Part shown: piece after piece, positions 14,089-26,056 of the stretch
Position numbering within the stretch: the stretch's first letter is position 1
How the letters are laid out: each line of letters opens with the position of its first letter
Assembly (NCBI RefSeq): GCF_041296385.1
Contig: NC_091015.1
Coordinates: 51,278,345 to 51,342,344, forward strand
DNA from: Aphelocoma coerulescens
Taxonomy: Eukaryota > Chordata > Aves > Passeriformes > Corvidae
Direction: 5' to 3'
DNA: 64,000 nucleotides
Notes under the pieces: generated by a model
Told to the model about the DNA's origin: nothing
Seen by the model: the letters and a program-made list of their open reading frames with translations, nothing else
Database searches by the model: none
Program-made: the position numbers and the translations under genes

Positions 14089-16266
14089 CTTTCTCTTACA
14101 TAGCTTAAACCCTTTTCCTTTGTTGCATGACATGGTAGCAGGTATATGTGTCAACATAACCAAACTCCAGCGTTGTTCAGAAACTCTTATATAGTATTTT
14201 AGAACTAATGTGCAACTTCTCAAGAAAGTTGCTCTTTAGATATTGTATGGTAGTTACATTTTCTCTTTCACTACATTTTCTCACTCGGATTTTTTGTTAA
14301 AAAGATAACAAATACGACATTGTCAATAGTTCAATTTATCCTGTGCACACAAAGCAGGACTGTCTGGAGGTGACTGTTCAGCATCCCAGTAGGGTCAGAA
14401 ACCTTGGACTAGTCTCTTTTGTGACAGTGAGATCAATGCTGCTGCTGAAGCTGTCGAGTGTGTTTAGGCTGTAATAATGTCTGCACCATTATTTACCAGT
14501 AGAGTTCCAGAGGCACATAGTATTTGATAAGGCTGTATGTTCAGTGGGTTGCTGGATTTAGGGAAAGGGAGAAGCACTTACTAAATGAAATGTCTAGACT
14601 CTTGTCTGCAGGAATCAGTTGTCTCTCACCTATTTGTATATTCATAACACATATCTCTAGCATCATCATTTTTCTCAGCTGTCACTTCACAGCAACAAAG
14701 CAGCAGCAGCAGTGCCTGAGACGTGGCATTTATAACTACTGGAGCAGCAAAACAAAACAGGCAGTCATTCCCAATTGTACCAGGCTTCTTTTGTCTTTAT
14801 GAAGGTAGAGAAGGATATTCAGTGTCTTCAATGTTTTTCGAAAATTGAAGTGTGTAGATGTTTCTGTTCTCCTTCAGCTATGATTTTGAGCACACCTCCC
14901 TTGCTTTGTTGTTTTCAAACCTGTGGCACTGCATTATCTTTTGAATACAATGGCTGTCCACACTGTTTGGTTATGCAACTGCTTTCATGACCTGTATGGC
15001 TGCTAGTCAGACTTGACTGACAATATTTCCTCTTAGACATGCTAGACAGGGATGCACAGGAGGCACTCTTAAAATATAAAGTACTTTCTGATGCCAGCCT
15101 AGAGCACTTTAAAAAGAAAAAAAAGTCCCCATAGCATTAATACTGTTCATGGGAGGGGAAGTAAAACTGAAACTGTATTTCAAAATGTGAACTTCTAAAA
15201 TAGTTTCAGGTTACTGATACCTGTGTGCCCAAATAAATTCTGAAAGAACTCATTAGATTATATCCCATCCATGCATTTCTGCAGTGGTTTGTTCCCCCTT
15301 CTTTAATGTTATAAGACTTACGTCATGAAGCATCTGTGACTCTTAGTATGTAACACTTCATCTCATAATTAATAAAGACTCTGTTAGTAGCATGTCAAGG
15401 ATTTATTTTCAGAAAGTCCTAGTATGTATAATTAGCTCTCCACCCCAACAAAGTGAAGTAAAAGGAGACTGTAGATGGTCATTATTGGGAGGAGTGTTTT
15501 GGTTTTCTGGTAAGCACATGATAATGATTGTAATGTAATTCTCCAGTGGAATAAAAGCTCCTTTCCTGCATCTTCTCTGAACAAAGCCAAGCCCCTCTTT
15601 TCACCCAGTGTTATTCCAGCAGATTGTGTTGTTAGCTTTTGAACTGGTTTTAAAAAATAATGGCTTTTATAAAGAGAGTGTAATACTTTGGTGGCCCCAA
15701 TAATTCATTTGTATGGTCTCACTTCCATGAAAATCTATTGATTTGAGCTTGATTTCATAGAAGATAAAGGTTTTGATTCTGCTACCAAAAAATATCAGTG
15801 GACTGCTGCATACATACAGATGTTACTAATTTCAAGGATCAAATATGACACAAAGCCTTCAGATGTAGTTTGGGACTGCATCTCAAACAAAATCCAATGG
15901 AAGGATGAGTATGTGCATGTTAACATAGGGTATTTTTATAGTTAGGAAAGATGTCTTGGAAAGACTGTTTCTTTGGGGTTTTTTCCCCTTCTTTCCTATC
16001 TTTGAAGTACAGAACTTCTTAGTTAATGAACTGTAAAGTGGATGTGTCCTGCAGGGCGGTCTTTTACCTCAGAGGGCCAATGAGCAGGCCATCGATGGTG
16101 TTTGGACTATGAATGAAGCATTTTGAATCTAGTGCAAAGTTAACCAGAACACCTGATCTCCTGAGTGCTGGCCATGAGTCCCTGGTCAGCTGACTTCAGA
16201 TTCATCAATGCTTCTCTTCTTTAACGATTTAAAAAAACCCAAAACATAAAATGTAAGTGTTGTCAA

Positions 16267-16290
16267 ATTAAAAAATAAATAAATAAAAAT
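16267..16290. repeat. Short (AAAT)n microsatellite
   Basis: A run of A followed by three to four AAAT-type units (aataaataaataaaaat). Too short to be informative beyond a possible length polymorphism. Confidence 0.65.
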
Positions 16291-17855
16291 CCTCATTACC
16301 CTCAATGATGGGATATTAATTTTTGTTTGGCTTTGCTAACCAGTGATTTCTGTGATACACAGCAAATAAATGATGATAATACATATCATGTCTAGTAGAG
16401 ATTGTACTTTCAGTTTCTGCTGAAGTGAAATACTGTCAGTTTAAATAGCCCAAGAGAAGCAGTTGATTTATTTGTGAGCTTCCAGACAGGGGAAGACAGT
16501 GACTTCTTGAGAGGAACAGGAGGCAGAGTTCATAAGGCATATTGCCTAACACAAGGAAGGAAGAAGTGCTACCATTGTTTCAGAAGAGGCCTTGTCCTAG
16601 GCTTTAATCCTGTAACAGAAGCAGAAGCAATGAGGCAGGAAATGAATTACAAAAAATAGCATGTGAAATAATTAGACACTTGGTCTTCACATCTATCCAT
16701 GTTGACTTGCCATACTAGGCAACCTTTGGAGTCCAGGATTCCCATATTTCTTGTTGATTATTAATTTCTTGGAAAGTGTCACTCTCATGAGTTTGCTCAC
16801 TGCCCCAGTTCCTTGAACTGAAAGGTGCAGATAATGGTTGCAAAGCAGCTGAATCCATAGTGTGTACCTGTGGATGGGAGGTACCTCTTGGTACTTTGTG
16901 AGCTTGTGCTGTAATGACTTCTCACTAACTCCTGAAAAGGTTTAAAGATGAAGCTCTGGTGTTCGCTTAATTCAGATGAGCACATTCATTTTATCCTAAA
17001 TTATCAAAAGGTACTTTGTTTTCCATAGGATGTTACCTTGGATTGAGTTCCTTGAGCACAGAGGGGTTTTTATTTGTTTTTATTTCCTCCAGTGAACACA
17101 AGGTCAAAGGGATTGAAGTAGCTTCCAGCTATGTTATGTAGTTCTAACTTGTGTGATATTCTTTAAAAGAGTTTGCTTTTGTGGCTCCTTTTTTGGTGAT
17201 AAATCAGATCATAAACACCTGCAATTTTTAAAATAAGTAGGAAGAAAAACGCCTCTGTTCTCAGGTCCTCTAGAGAAGGATGAAAAATCTTTCTGAATTC
17301 CCTACAGAAAGGCAGAATTTAAATAGGGAAAGTCCTTTAACCAAAAAGCATTAATTTCACTGGAGGAATAACTCAACATTAAAATGAGCAACAGACAAAA
17401 TCATTTATTCTGTAATACACAGTCTAATAACCTGAGTAACATATACTCTTCCACTCCCCTGGCATCTTTCATTTTTTTAAGAAAGGAAAAAAAGGTTTAG
17501 GCTTCGTAAGTGCTGTGGTAACCATGTTACAGTAACTTGTGTAGCTGGTTTAAGAAGTTTTCTTCACTGTCCTAAGGTGGTTTTTTAAATTAAGAATTGT
17601 CACTACTGAGGGAACGTGTTTAGCCTGATCATTAAAAAGGGATGTACCACAGAACAAAATCTTCTAGCTTCTTGTTTACCGTTAAACACTGACAAAGTCT
17701 CAATAATTTGGATATAATTAAGTCTTATAGCTGTATCCAAATGTCAAGTTAATGCTTCAAAAATTTTGTGAGTGAGAGTTTAAAAGAGTTTATCAAAGAA
17801 ATAAATAGAGAAAGAAATAAGCTAGAGCCTAGTTCCGTATCCTGGGCATGTTTGA

Positions 17856-17870
17856 TTTTTTTTTTTTTTT
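17856..17870. repeat. Poly-T run (15 T)
   Basis: An uninterrupted T15 followed by cctcctatactgctgcag. It resembles a splice-acceptor tract (pyrimidines, then ctgcag at 17882-17887). The open frame after it shows no recognisable protein, so I do not call an exon. Confidence 0.7.
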
Positions 17871-20800
17871 CCTCCTATACTGCTGCAGTAGGAGGGAGTT
17901 GGTTTCTATCAAATTTTACAGTAACCTCAATCTGGGAAAACTGACAAATTTTTTTCTTTTTAATGGTGATGATGTGATTTGTGCATTATTACTGAAACCT
18001 GATAAATTTTGTTACAGACATGTACTTCATCTGCTCATCAACATTGTCTTAGAAGTTTAATATGTAAGGGACCTTTTAGAGCAAACAGTTCAGTACTGAC
18101 ATCTTGTGAGCATCATTACATTTAAAAGTAAAACATTTTGTCTTGGTTTTTTTAAGTTTCGTGAAACCACGATATTAAAATATTTCATAAGCAGCACAAT
18201 GAATAAGACAATGTTGCACATGACGATAATTCTGGTAAACCAGAAGGAGTGTTAAATCTGCAGTTTCAGTTTGTATTTGTGTATACCCAGATAATTTATT
18301 TACTTTTTTTTTAGCCCTGAGTAGTGTTTGTTCAGAATTAGGTAAGTGTGGTGGATAAAAACAAAATGATTTTTCAAGTTAGAGTTTATATGTTAGAAAC
18401 TTGGTATGTAACCACTTGTGAGTTTAGACTGGAAAAAAGCCTTTGTTTACAATATGGGAACATTCTGGCTTGATTCTGCAGGAAGGCTGATGTTAGTCAT
18501 TTGTTTTGCATCATCTTTTTTTTCTGTCAATATAATCACAGTTATCTTTTCAGAATTAGGTGTCATACTGAGTGAAGAGGAGAGCCTAGAATTACTGATT
18601 GGTGTTTATTGTAGAGATTAGGAGAGACAGAAAGGTGTTTACTCATTAGAAGAGTGTGATGGTTTACTGAGTTCCTTCTATCTTGTAGGAATTCTGTCAC
18701 ACTTGGATAAAGCCATGGTTTGATTTATGTATAGTCACTGTAAACAGCATTACAGCTCTACATTTTATCATCACCTGATGGTGTGCGTGTGTTCCTCTGA
18801 GAGACAAACTGAGTATGCAGCCACAGTAAAGAGCAAGATTTTAAAGTGGCTTTATGCCTTCTGGATAATACTATCCTTGAAGCTTGCACTGGAGTCTTGG
18901 TAGAGCTGTTTGTATGTATCTGTGACATGGGTAAGGTTACATCTGGTTTTCTTATGGTAGAGCAGGTAGATCTTAAATAATGTATCTGTTGGGGACAGTG
19001 CACAGGTGAGAAAATGAGAGGATTACTTCACTAAGCTTTACTTTGCCTTTTTTTTTCTGTGCCGGTAATTAAAACCAAAATATTTTCATTAGCTCTTTTT
19101 TTTCCCCATCATACCAAAAATGCATACTGCAGTCTTAGAGTAACTTAACTAGAATTTATTTCTTCATTCATTTGTTAAAAGAAAAACTGTAAAGCTTTAT
19201 TTTCTCTGATGATTTAGTGGAGAATTGCAAATATCTTTGCTTGAACTCCTCTGACCAATGAAATATTTACATTTTTTTACTCTTATTTGCAAATTTTCTT
19301 AATCCATGAGTCTTTGTAAATGATAAGTAACTTTGCCATATCATACAAACTAGCTTAAGAGCTCTTGTTATGGAAGCCAAGTTGTGTAGCATGTCCAAAT
19401 TTTGTGGAAATGGATAAGCGGGCCTGAGCCCAGACTGTTTCTCCTTTGTCTGTAAGATGCTTCTTTTTCTCTTTCATCATAGTATGTCTGTGTCTATCAG
19501 AGCACCTGCCTGGAACTACTCAAAAGGAATTTCTACTCTGCATTGCACTTGAATGTAGGCAACATTTTTACCTGTTACCTTCATTCTGTTCTCCTGTATT
19601 TCTTTTCATATTTTTAGATATTTTTTGTTTGAGCTCAAATATGACACTTTCTTGCAGGAAGGATCTTACTGTTGCTTTCTAACCTATCATTCATAACCTG
19701 TGTCATCATTATCAGAAACTGAGCTGTGATAGGAGAGAAGGAGAATTTTGGCCTAAACACCCTGTCAAAATACTTGCATAAGAAAATGATTAAATGAGAA
19801 AATAAAATACACCCATTTAAAGCTATTTTACTCTTTGTATAATGAGTTTGCTGTTTTCAATTTTGCTATGAGAATGAATTTATTTCTAAATTGTAATTGT
19901 TCCATTCTGCAAACAATAAGATGGCAATGTAGGTGGAAGGAGTTTCATTTTCCAGCTGAATCTGTGTTCAGAGTTTTATTTGCATGAAGCATCCTAGAAC
20001 AAAATGAACTTTTTTTTTATGGGATCTGTGGTGTTAGGTAAGACAAACAGGGTGAAAGGAATAATTTAATATTTCTGAAGTTATTGGTAAAACCTCATGA
20101 GAAATCCTGGCCTCATTTACAAGAGTGCAGAAGTATTGGCTTATTGACCTGAAGCACTTGAAATAACTGTCATAAACATCTCATGCAGAGGCTGGATTCT
20201 CCAGCTGAACTATCTGGGCACTGCAGTAATAATGTTATAGCTAATAATATACAAATGTTTAAAAAAAATTCATTTGCAGTCTCAAGAACTAGAATAGTCC
20301 TAGAATTTTTAGGACATGAGAATGATGTACTAGGGTAGCTGTGCATCCATGTTGTTGAAAAGATAATATAGAATTGTCATGAAACGGGCAACTATAGATT
20401 TCAGCATTTTAGTGTAGCCTGCTCTTCTGATTTGCTGCACAGCACTGGGGAAGCGGATTAACCTCAATCTTTTCTTCAGCAGGGAGAACAATTCGCTCTT
20501 TTATAACAGATGGTATGAATAGTTCAGTTTATGATGCAAGTTCTAAGCAATTTTATAATACTGTAATCCCTCTTACAGCTTAAGAGATGGAGTAGTATAC
20601 AACAACCCAGTAGGTAATCAAGAAACTGGCATTTGGGATTGCTGAAGATTAATGAAGCTTAAAGTGTTTGCATTTGACTTGTTGATGGGAAGTACTAAAA
20701 TGGAAATACTAATGGCCAGAGGGCTTTACCGGTAAATTGACCTATGTTTTCTAAAAAGGTATGAGACTCCTAATTTAATGTGTCACTTAAAAGCACATTT

Positions 20801-21186
20801 GACTGCACTAATCTGCACTGGGAATTCATAGAGTAGGGAGAAGAGTTGGAAGTGTGTGGGTATACTACAAGTTACCTATTTTGAGTTGGAAATCCTGGAC
20901 TACATCTGACAAAAAAATTATCTCTGAACGGCTACTTAATTTCAGAATGCTGCTTTTACCGCAGTTTCCTTTGTTTCTTCATTGTTTTTAATTAGAATTA
21001 ATTCTTGTTATCTGGGTCTTGTTCCTGCAAAGGTGGGCTTTTCTTTGTGTGTTTCTCTGTAATCTGAGTGAGTTTTCTTTAGCCATGTAAATGAGGGGCT
21101 GCTGGACTAGTAAAACCAGGGTTAAATGTTTTCTGATGGGAGGTACACTGGTGATGAAAGTTCACTTTTCAGCAAGAAAATAAACT

Positions 21187-21850
21187 GTTGGGAGCGTAGT
21201 CAACAACAGCTGAACACTAACCAGCAGTGTGCCTAGGTGGCTGAGAAGGCCAGTGTCATCCTGGCCTGTATCAGCAATGATGTGGCCAGCAGGACCAGGG
21301 CAGGGATTGTCCCCCTGTGCTCACCACTGGTGAGGGCACGCCTCAAATCCTGTGTTCAGTTTTGGGCCCCTCGCTGCAGGGAAGATACTGAGGTGCTGGA
21401 CCGAGTCTAGAGAGAGCAACAAAGCTGGTGAAGGGTCTGGAGCACAAGTCAAGGAGTGAGGATGGTGTGAAGAGTTGGCTGTGGAGCTGGGTTTGTTTAG
21501 CCTGGAGAAAAGGAGGCTCAGAAGCTCTACAGCTGCCTGAAAGGAGGTTGTAGCAAGGTGGGAGTCAGTATCTTCTCCCAAGTAACAAGCAGTAGAACAA
21601 GAGGAAGTGGCCTCAAGTTGCTCCAGGGAAGGTTTAGATTGGATATGAGGAAAAATTCTTCACTGAAAGGGTTATTAAGTACTGGAACAGGCTGCCCAGG
21701 GAAGAGGTTGAATCACCATCCCTGGAGGTATTTAAAAGACCTGTAGATGTGGCACGTAAAGACACAATTTAGTGGTGAACTTTGCATTGCTGGGTTAACA
21801 GTTGGACTTGATGATCTTAGAGGTCTTCTCCAACTTAAATAATTCTGTGT
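21187..21850 (+). mobile_element. CR1 LINE, 5'-truncated and decayed 3' end
   Basis: About 660 bp match the 3' end of an avian CR1 non-LTR retrotransposon, sense to the gene. The nucleotide landmarks are in order: gtagtcaac, ccagcagtgtgcc, aaggccagtgtcatcctggcc, tgtggccagcaggaccaggg, ggaacaggctgcccaggg, tccctggaggtattt and gttggacttgatgatcttag. The element ends in ATTCTGTG (21842-21849), the CR1 terminal octamer. Translated pieces of the reverse-transcriptase ORF C-terminus remain ([16 protein letters not shown] near 21567, then in another frame [12 protein letters not shown] near 21705). They are split by frameshifts and stops, so the copy is dead. The extreme 5' truncation is typical of CR1. 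The 5' boundary is approximate. Confidence 0.95.
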
Positions 21851-22758
21851 TTATTTCCTCAGTGCTAGAGAAGCCTGCAGAGCTGGATGATGATGAGAGA
21901 AACCCAGAAAGCTGAAGTGATCTTTATGTTTTGGGAAAGGAAATTAATTCAGTAATTTTATTGTATATGAAATGTCTTATAATTTCATTCCAGAAGCTTG
22001 AAAACAATGCATCTTTAATGGTTTTCTTGTGATGTGCATGTATGAATGTTTGGGATGTCCCAGATGATGAGTTAGTGAAGATGTAGCTTTGTGTGTTTGT
22101 TTTTTTTCCAGCAGAAGTCAGAAATTAAGAAAAATATTTATCTCCCGAAAATCCAGTGTAAGCATAATGCAGTAATTTTTAAATAGTTGACTGAACACAT
22201 CAAAGCATATATATGACATTTTCTAAAATATTCTCCAGTATTGTAGTTTCAGCATTCTTTACCTACGCAAAAATAGTTCACAAAATTTTCTCTAATATTC
22301 TGTATTTCATATACAGGTTAAAGGTTTTATGAAGTCCTTCTTTTTCTTACTAAAATACTGAAGTTATTACCATTAACACTGTATGGAAGCCCTGGAGAGA
22401 TCAGTGTTGTAAAATGTGAGACTTCTGCCTGTACCCATTCATGTAAATGAACTCATTAAGTACGCAACCTAAGCAAGATGACTATTTTAAGTAGTTAGCT
22501 TCAGTAATCACAGCAGACTAGGAACTGTACTTCATATTTCATAGCTTACTGTTTTTAATGTTTCAAAGTGACTTTTCTGCAGAAACACAGGATCATAAAA
22601 AGGTTTTGGAGTATTTCTTCTACTCAAGCACTGTTGTGTTTATTTCCCTCTGAGTTCAACTGGTGAGTTTTTTATGGCATTTATTCTTAAATTTATACAA
22701 ATTGGAAAGTCTCCCCTAACCTTTAACAACGTGAAAGCTAGTATCCGTCTGAAGCCAG

Positions 22759-22782
22759 TTGCCTAGACTACTGTCTAGGCAA
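22759..22782. repeat. Perfect 10-bp inverted repeat with 4-nt loop
   Basis: TTGCCTAGAC, loop TACT, then GTCTAGGCAA: a fully complementary 10-bp stem. As RNA it would form a short stable hairpin. It is too short for a miRNA precursor as seen, and the flanks do not extend the pairing. Confidence 0.8.
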
Positions 22783-25016
22783 GTGGAATGTATAGACACC
22801 TGCAGAGAGTCATTCCTGCCTTCATTTGGAATATGCCATCTGGGGATGTGGATCCTGCTAGCTTTGGCTATGCTTGATTTATTAGATAATTAAACTTAGA
22901 TGAAAGAAAATCTCATACATGATTTTAATTTATTTTGCTCAACAAAAAAGTCTTGATCCAATTTTGAGTGTCTAGTCTTTAATCTCAGGGTAATTATTAT
23001 TAGTGCTTGTCTGTTTCAGTGACTCAAATACTTGGACAAACCATAAATACTGTATAGTAAAACAAAACTTATAAAATACAGGTATCTGATTTCAAGCATG
23101 TAGGTACAAAAGCAGCATTGACCTGGTTTTCAGAACTAGAGCACTGATGGTTGTGCCAACAAAAATAGAGCATGCTGACACTTTCTCAGAAACTGGTTTT
23201 CAGCATATGATCTCCAAACTCGTGCTCTGTGAGGTATGTGGTGATAGGGGATTGCTTTTCATTTTTCATTTCCAGAGCTATTGTCTGATTTAATAATATT
23301 TGTCACTCTAATCTATGGAGGAAGACATGTTCGTTCCACTTTTAGTCTTGCTCTGCCTCTATGCTATGAGGCATACAGGGCTTTTTGTCTTGTGAGCTTC
23401 ATAGCTAAATGAATTTTGCAGGAAAAATGAAAGATTGCTATTAGTGTTGAAGTTTTAAGAAGGAGCCATCCAGATGAGCTTGTGCTTTGCCATTCAGCAC
23501 TAATCTTTCCATTTAAATCATAAATATATGCCTTCTTGCTTGTTTTGTCTTTGATCAAAACTGTGGTGTTTGGAGCAGGAGCTCATTCTGAGTCAACAGT
23601 GTACGTGCAGTGTGTGGGACTGAGGAATGTGCAGGTATCTAGCTGGGCCAAATTAAAATGACCTTGTCCAGAACCCAATTAGGAATTTTATGTCAGTCAC
23701 GCTGCCTTTATGCTCCCACCCATCTTCATGCGGCACATGGCCCACCCCTGCACACTGTGTGTGCTTAGGGAGAAGGCTGCTGCTCCCAGCTGGCTTTCCT
23801 CTGCAGTGAGGAAATGCTTTGCTGGTGGACTACAAACAGCAAAGGCTATTTGCACTATTTAAGCTTAAGTAGAGAAGTGAGCAAGGGCCCACAAGTCTAC
23901 TCCCTCGTGATTGGAAGCTGTGTTGGTTATCATTCAGGATAAAAACAAAGCTAGGATTCTTGAAAATGCTTTTAGTCAATTTAAAAACCTTGTTTTCGTG
24001 ATGGAGTGTTGTTCAGTTGTAAGCACTTTCAGATACAAGGGTTTACTTTGCAGGTAAATATATAAAAGCAAAATTCATAAAGTAACTTTGTGTAAAGTAG
24101 ATCTATTATTCAGAAAATTGTAACAGGAGTTCATACACGTTATTGAAGAATAGATTGTCCACTGGGAAGCATCTAAGTGCATACAAGGAAGAAATATGAT
24201 GCACTATAGAGGGAGTGCAAGTCTGTGCTGTAATCTCCCCCAGACCTATTATTGACTGAGAGTTACAGCATGTGCATTTTAGATAGCAGACCTGTTTGGC
24301 ATTTCTAACCCGTTACTTGTGAGCTATTGAACATACGTCTCTTAGCAAGGGAGAAGAAAGAACATTAAAACAAGCCTAAAGCTTTGATCAGCATTGTGAT
24401 TTTTAATCTTTTGTATTCAGTTGGAAGTTTTTATTGCCAAAATTGGATTTTGCAACTCCTTACTGCCTTATGGAAGAATGCAAGTGATCCCTGATCTTAA
24501 CACCAGTTTTCTCCCAGTGACACACTCTAACCAGACTTGATTTCAGAAACTGCGTATAAATGTTGTACGTCAAGAAAACATGTATTGTATTTGAAACAAA
24601 TAATGGCTGTCTTTATTGCTTCTTTGCATTTGAGACAAGTATACATTCTGAGAAACAGCTCTATGTGTAATGTTACAAGCGGTATTATATATTCAGAAAA
24701 CGGTATGGTTTTAAATGAACCTTTTTAAAAAATGCTATTGCTGTTCAAATACCTAGAAAGAGGACACAGGTAACACTTGAAAGCAAAATGTGAGCCATCA
24801 CCCTAGGTTTTCTATTTATAGAAGTTCCTTAATGGTTGAATCTCTATCATTCTTGCTGTAAACCTGGATGCTAAACTGTTTGGAATGGGCCGGGATTGCT
24901 GTATTGGATGTAAATGATGGGTCTTGTGCATGAGTCTTTTGGATTACACAGGGGTGGTGTATTAATTGTGTGAATGGCCATATCCTCACTGTTGATACCA
25001 GATACAGAACTGAGGA

Positions 25017-25041
25017 CTCCTGAGGCATAACACCTCAGGAG
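25017..25041. repeat. Perfect 9-bp inverted repeat with 7-nt loop
   Basis: CTCCTGAGG, loop cataaca, then CCTCAGGAG. It is GC-richer than the surroundings. No flanking extension and no known element. Confidence 0.75.
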
Positions 25042-26044
25042 CTTTGGGCCACAAGAAGAGTTGTTAGAGTGAATTTCTAAAGGGGGTATATTGAGAACTG
25101 GCACTTAGAATTACAGATTGATCAGAGAAGCCCAGAAATTCATCCTATTAAACACATCCTGCTGCTGACAGGGCAAAAAAGACTACTTTTACTGTGCAGC
25201 AGCAAGTTCACTTGGAGATAGCAAGTCTGACAACATTCTAAAAGTATGAAGGAGAATTTAAATTAAAATAAAGGTCAGCTGTATATATTTAAGCTTTAAA
25301 AATAATAGTCAAAGGACAAAAAGATTGAATTGGCCATGTGAAGATAAGATTGCTGGCATGGTGGGAAATAAAAGAAGGGAGAGATGAACTTTTAACCCAA
25401 CCAAAACAAATTAAATCTATGTCCCTCAAAAGCAAAGCATTGTCAGAAAAATTACCCTTACTAACAACCAAGCATGTCCTTAATGAGATCAAGGACTTAA
25501 CCTCTGACAGAACAGGGTAGCAAAGCACCTCTCTGATCAATACTGTATCTTCTCGTCTCTCCTTCAGTGTTATAGGAAAATTAAGTAAACCTGTGCACAA
25601 TGGCATTCTTTCCTTTAGAAATGATATTTTAGTATTTCAAAGCTTGTTTTATACTCGCTTCAGGCAACACAATTTGTCAAAGAAACTCTTGCCATTTACC
25701 TAGTTTGAAAGTCTTAAGTATTAATCTTGGAAGAGTAATGATTCTGAAGAATGGCTTATATCTTCAGAAGCATCCTGGACATCAATGATCCCCAAGTGTT
25801 TTTGCTTTGAACTGTATTACCTAGTGCTTTTTGTGTGTGGGAGAGAAGTTAAGCAAAAATTAGTAAATGCAACGTGGAAAGTTGCAAAATTATTTAAAAC
25901 AAAAGAATCCCTTCCCCACAAAACAACAAAACTCAAATTTCTAAAGGTCTGGGACAGGATAAAATGGTGATATATGTGTGCCATGTGTTCAGTGATACAG
26001 TGTTTTAAACATAATAGCTGATTTTAAAAGATCAGGTATTCAGT

Positions 26045-26056
26045 AAAAAAAAAAAA
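26045..26056. repeat. Poly-A run (12 A)
   Basis: An uninterrupted A12 in intron. No associated retroposon body recognised. Confidence 0.7.

Larger units (their letters stand above)
1..21186 (+). other. ANO10: ANO10 intron (upstream of the exon), left part
   Basis: AT-rich non-coding sequence. The open frames here are short (the longest is 133 codons, minus strand, 3792-4193), overlap in several frames and show no family I recognise. I found no exon with paired splice sites, no tRNA or rRNA and no intact transposon. It holds a three-copy minisatellite near 1.19 kb, a GT-rich stretch near 1.7-1.83 kb and several poly-T runs. Assignment to the intron before the 40.3 kb exon is an inference from gene order; no upstream ANO10 exon was recognised, so that intron would exceed 40 kb. 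Confidence 0.6.

Noticed and set aside
17856..18060. Poly-T followed by ctgcag as a possible splice acceptor with a following open frame
   Set aside because: The translated frame (about 57 codons after the acceptor) matches no anoctamin segment or other protein I know, and no donor at the frame end fits.
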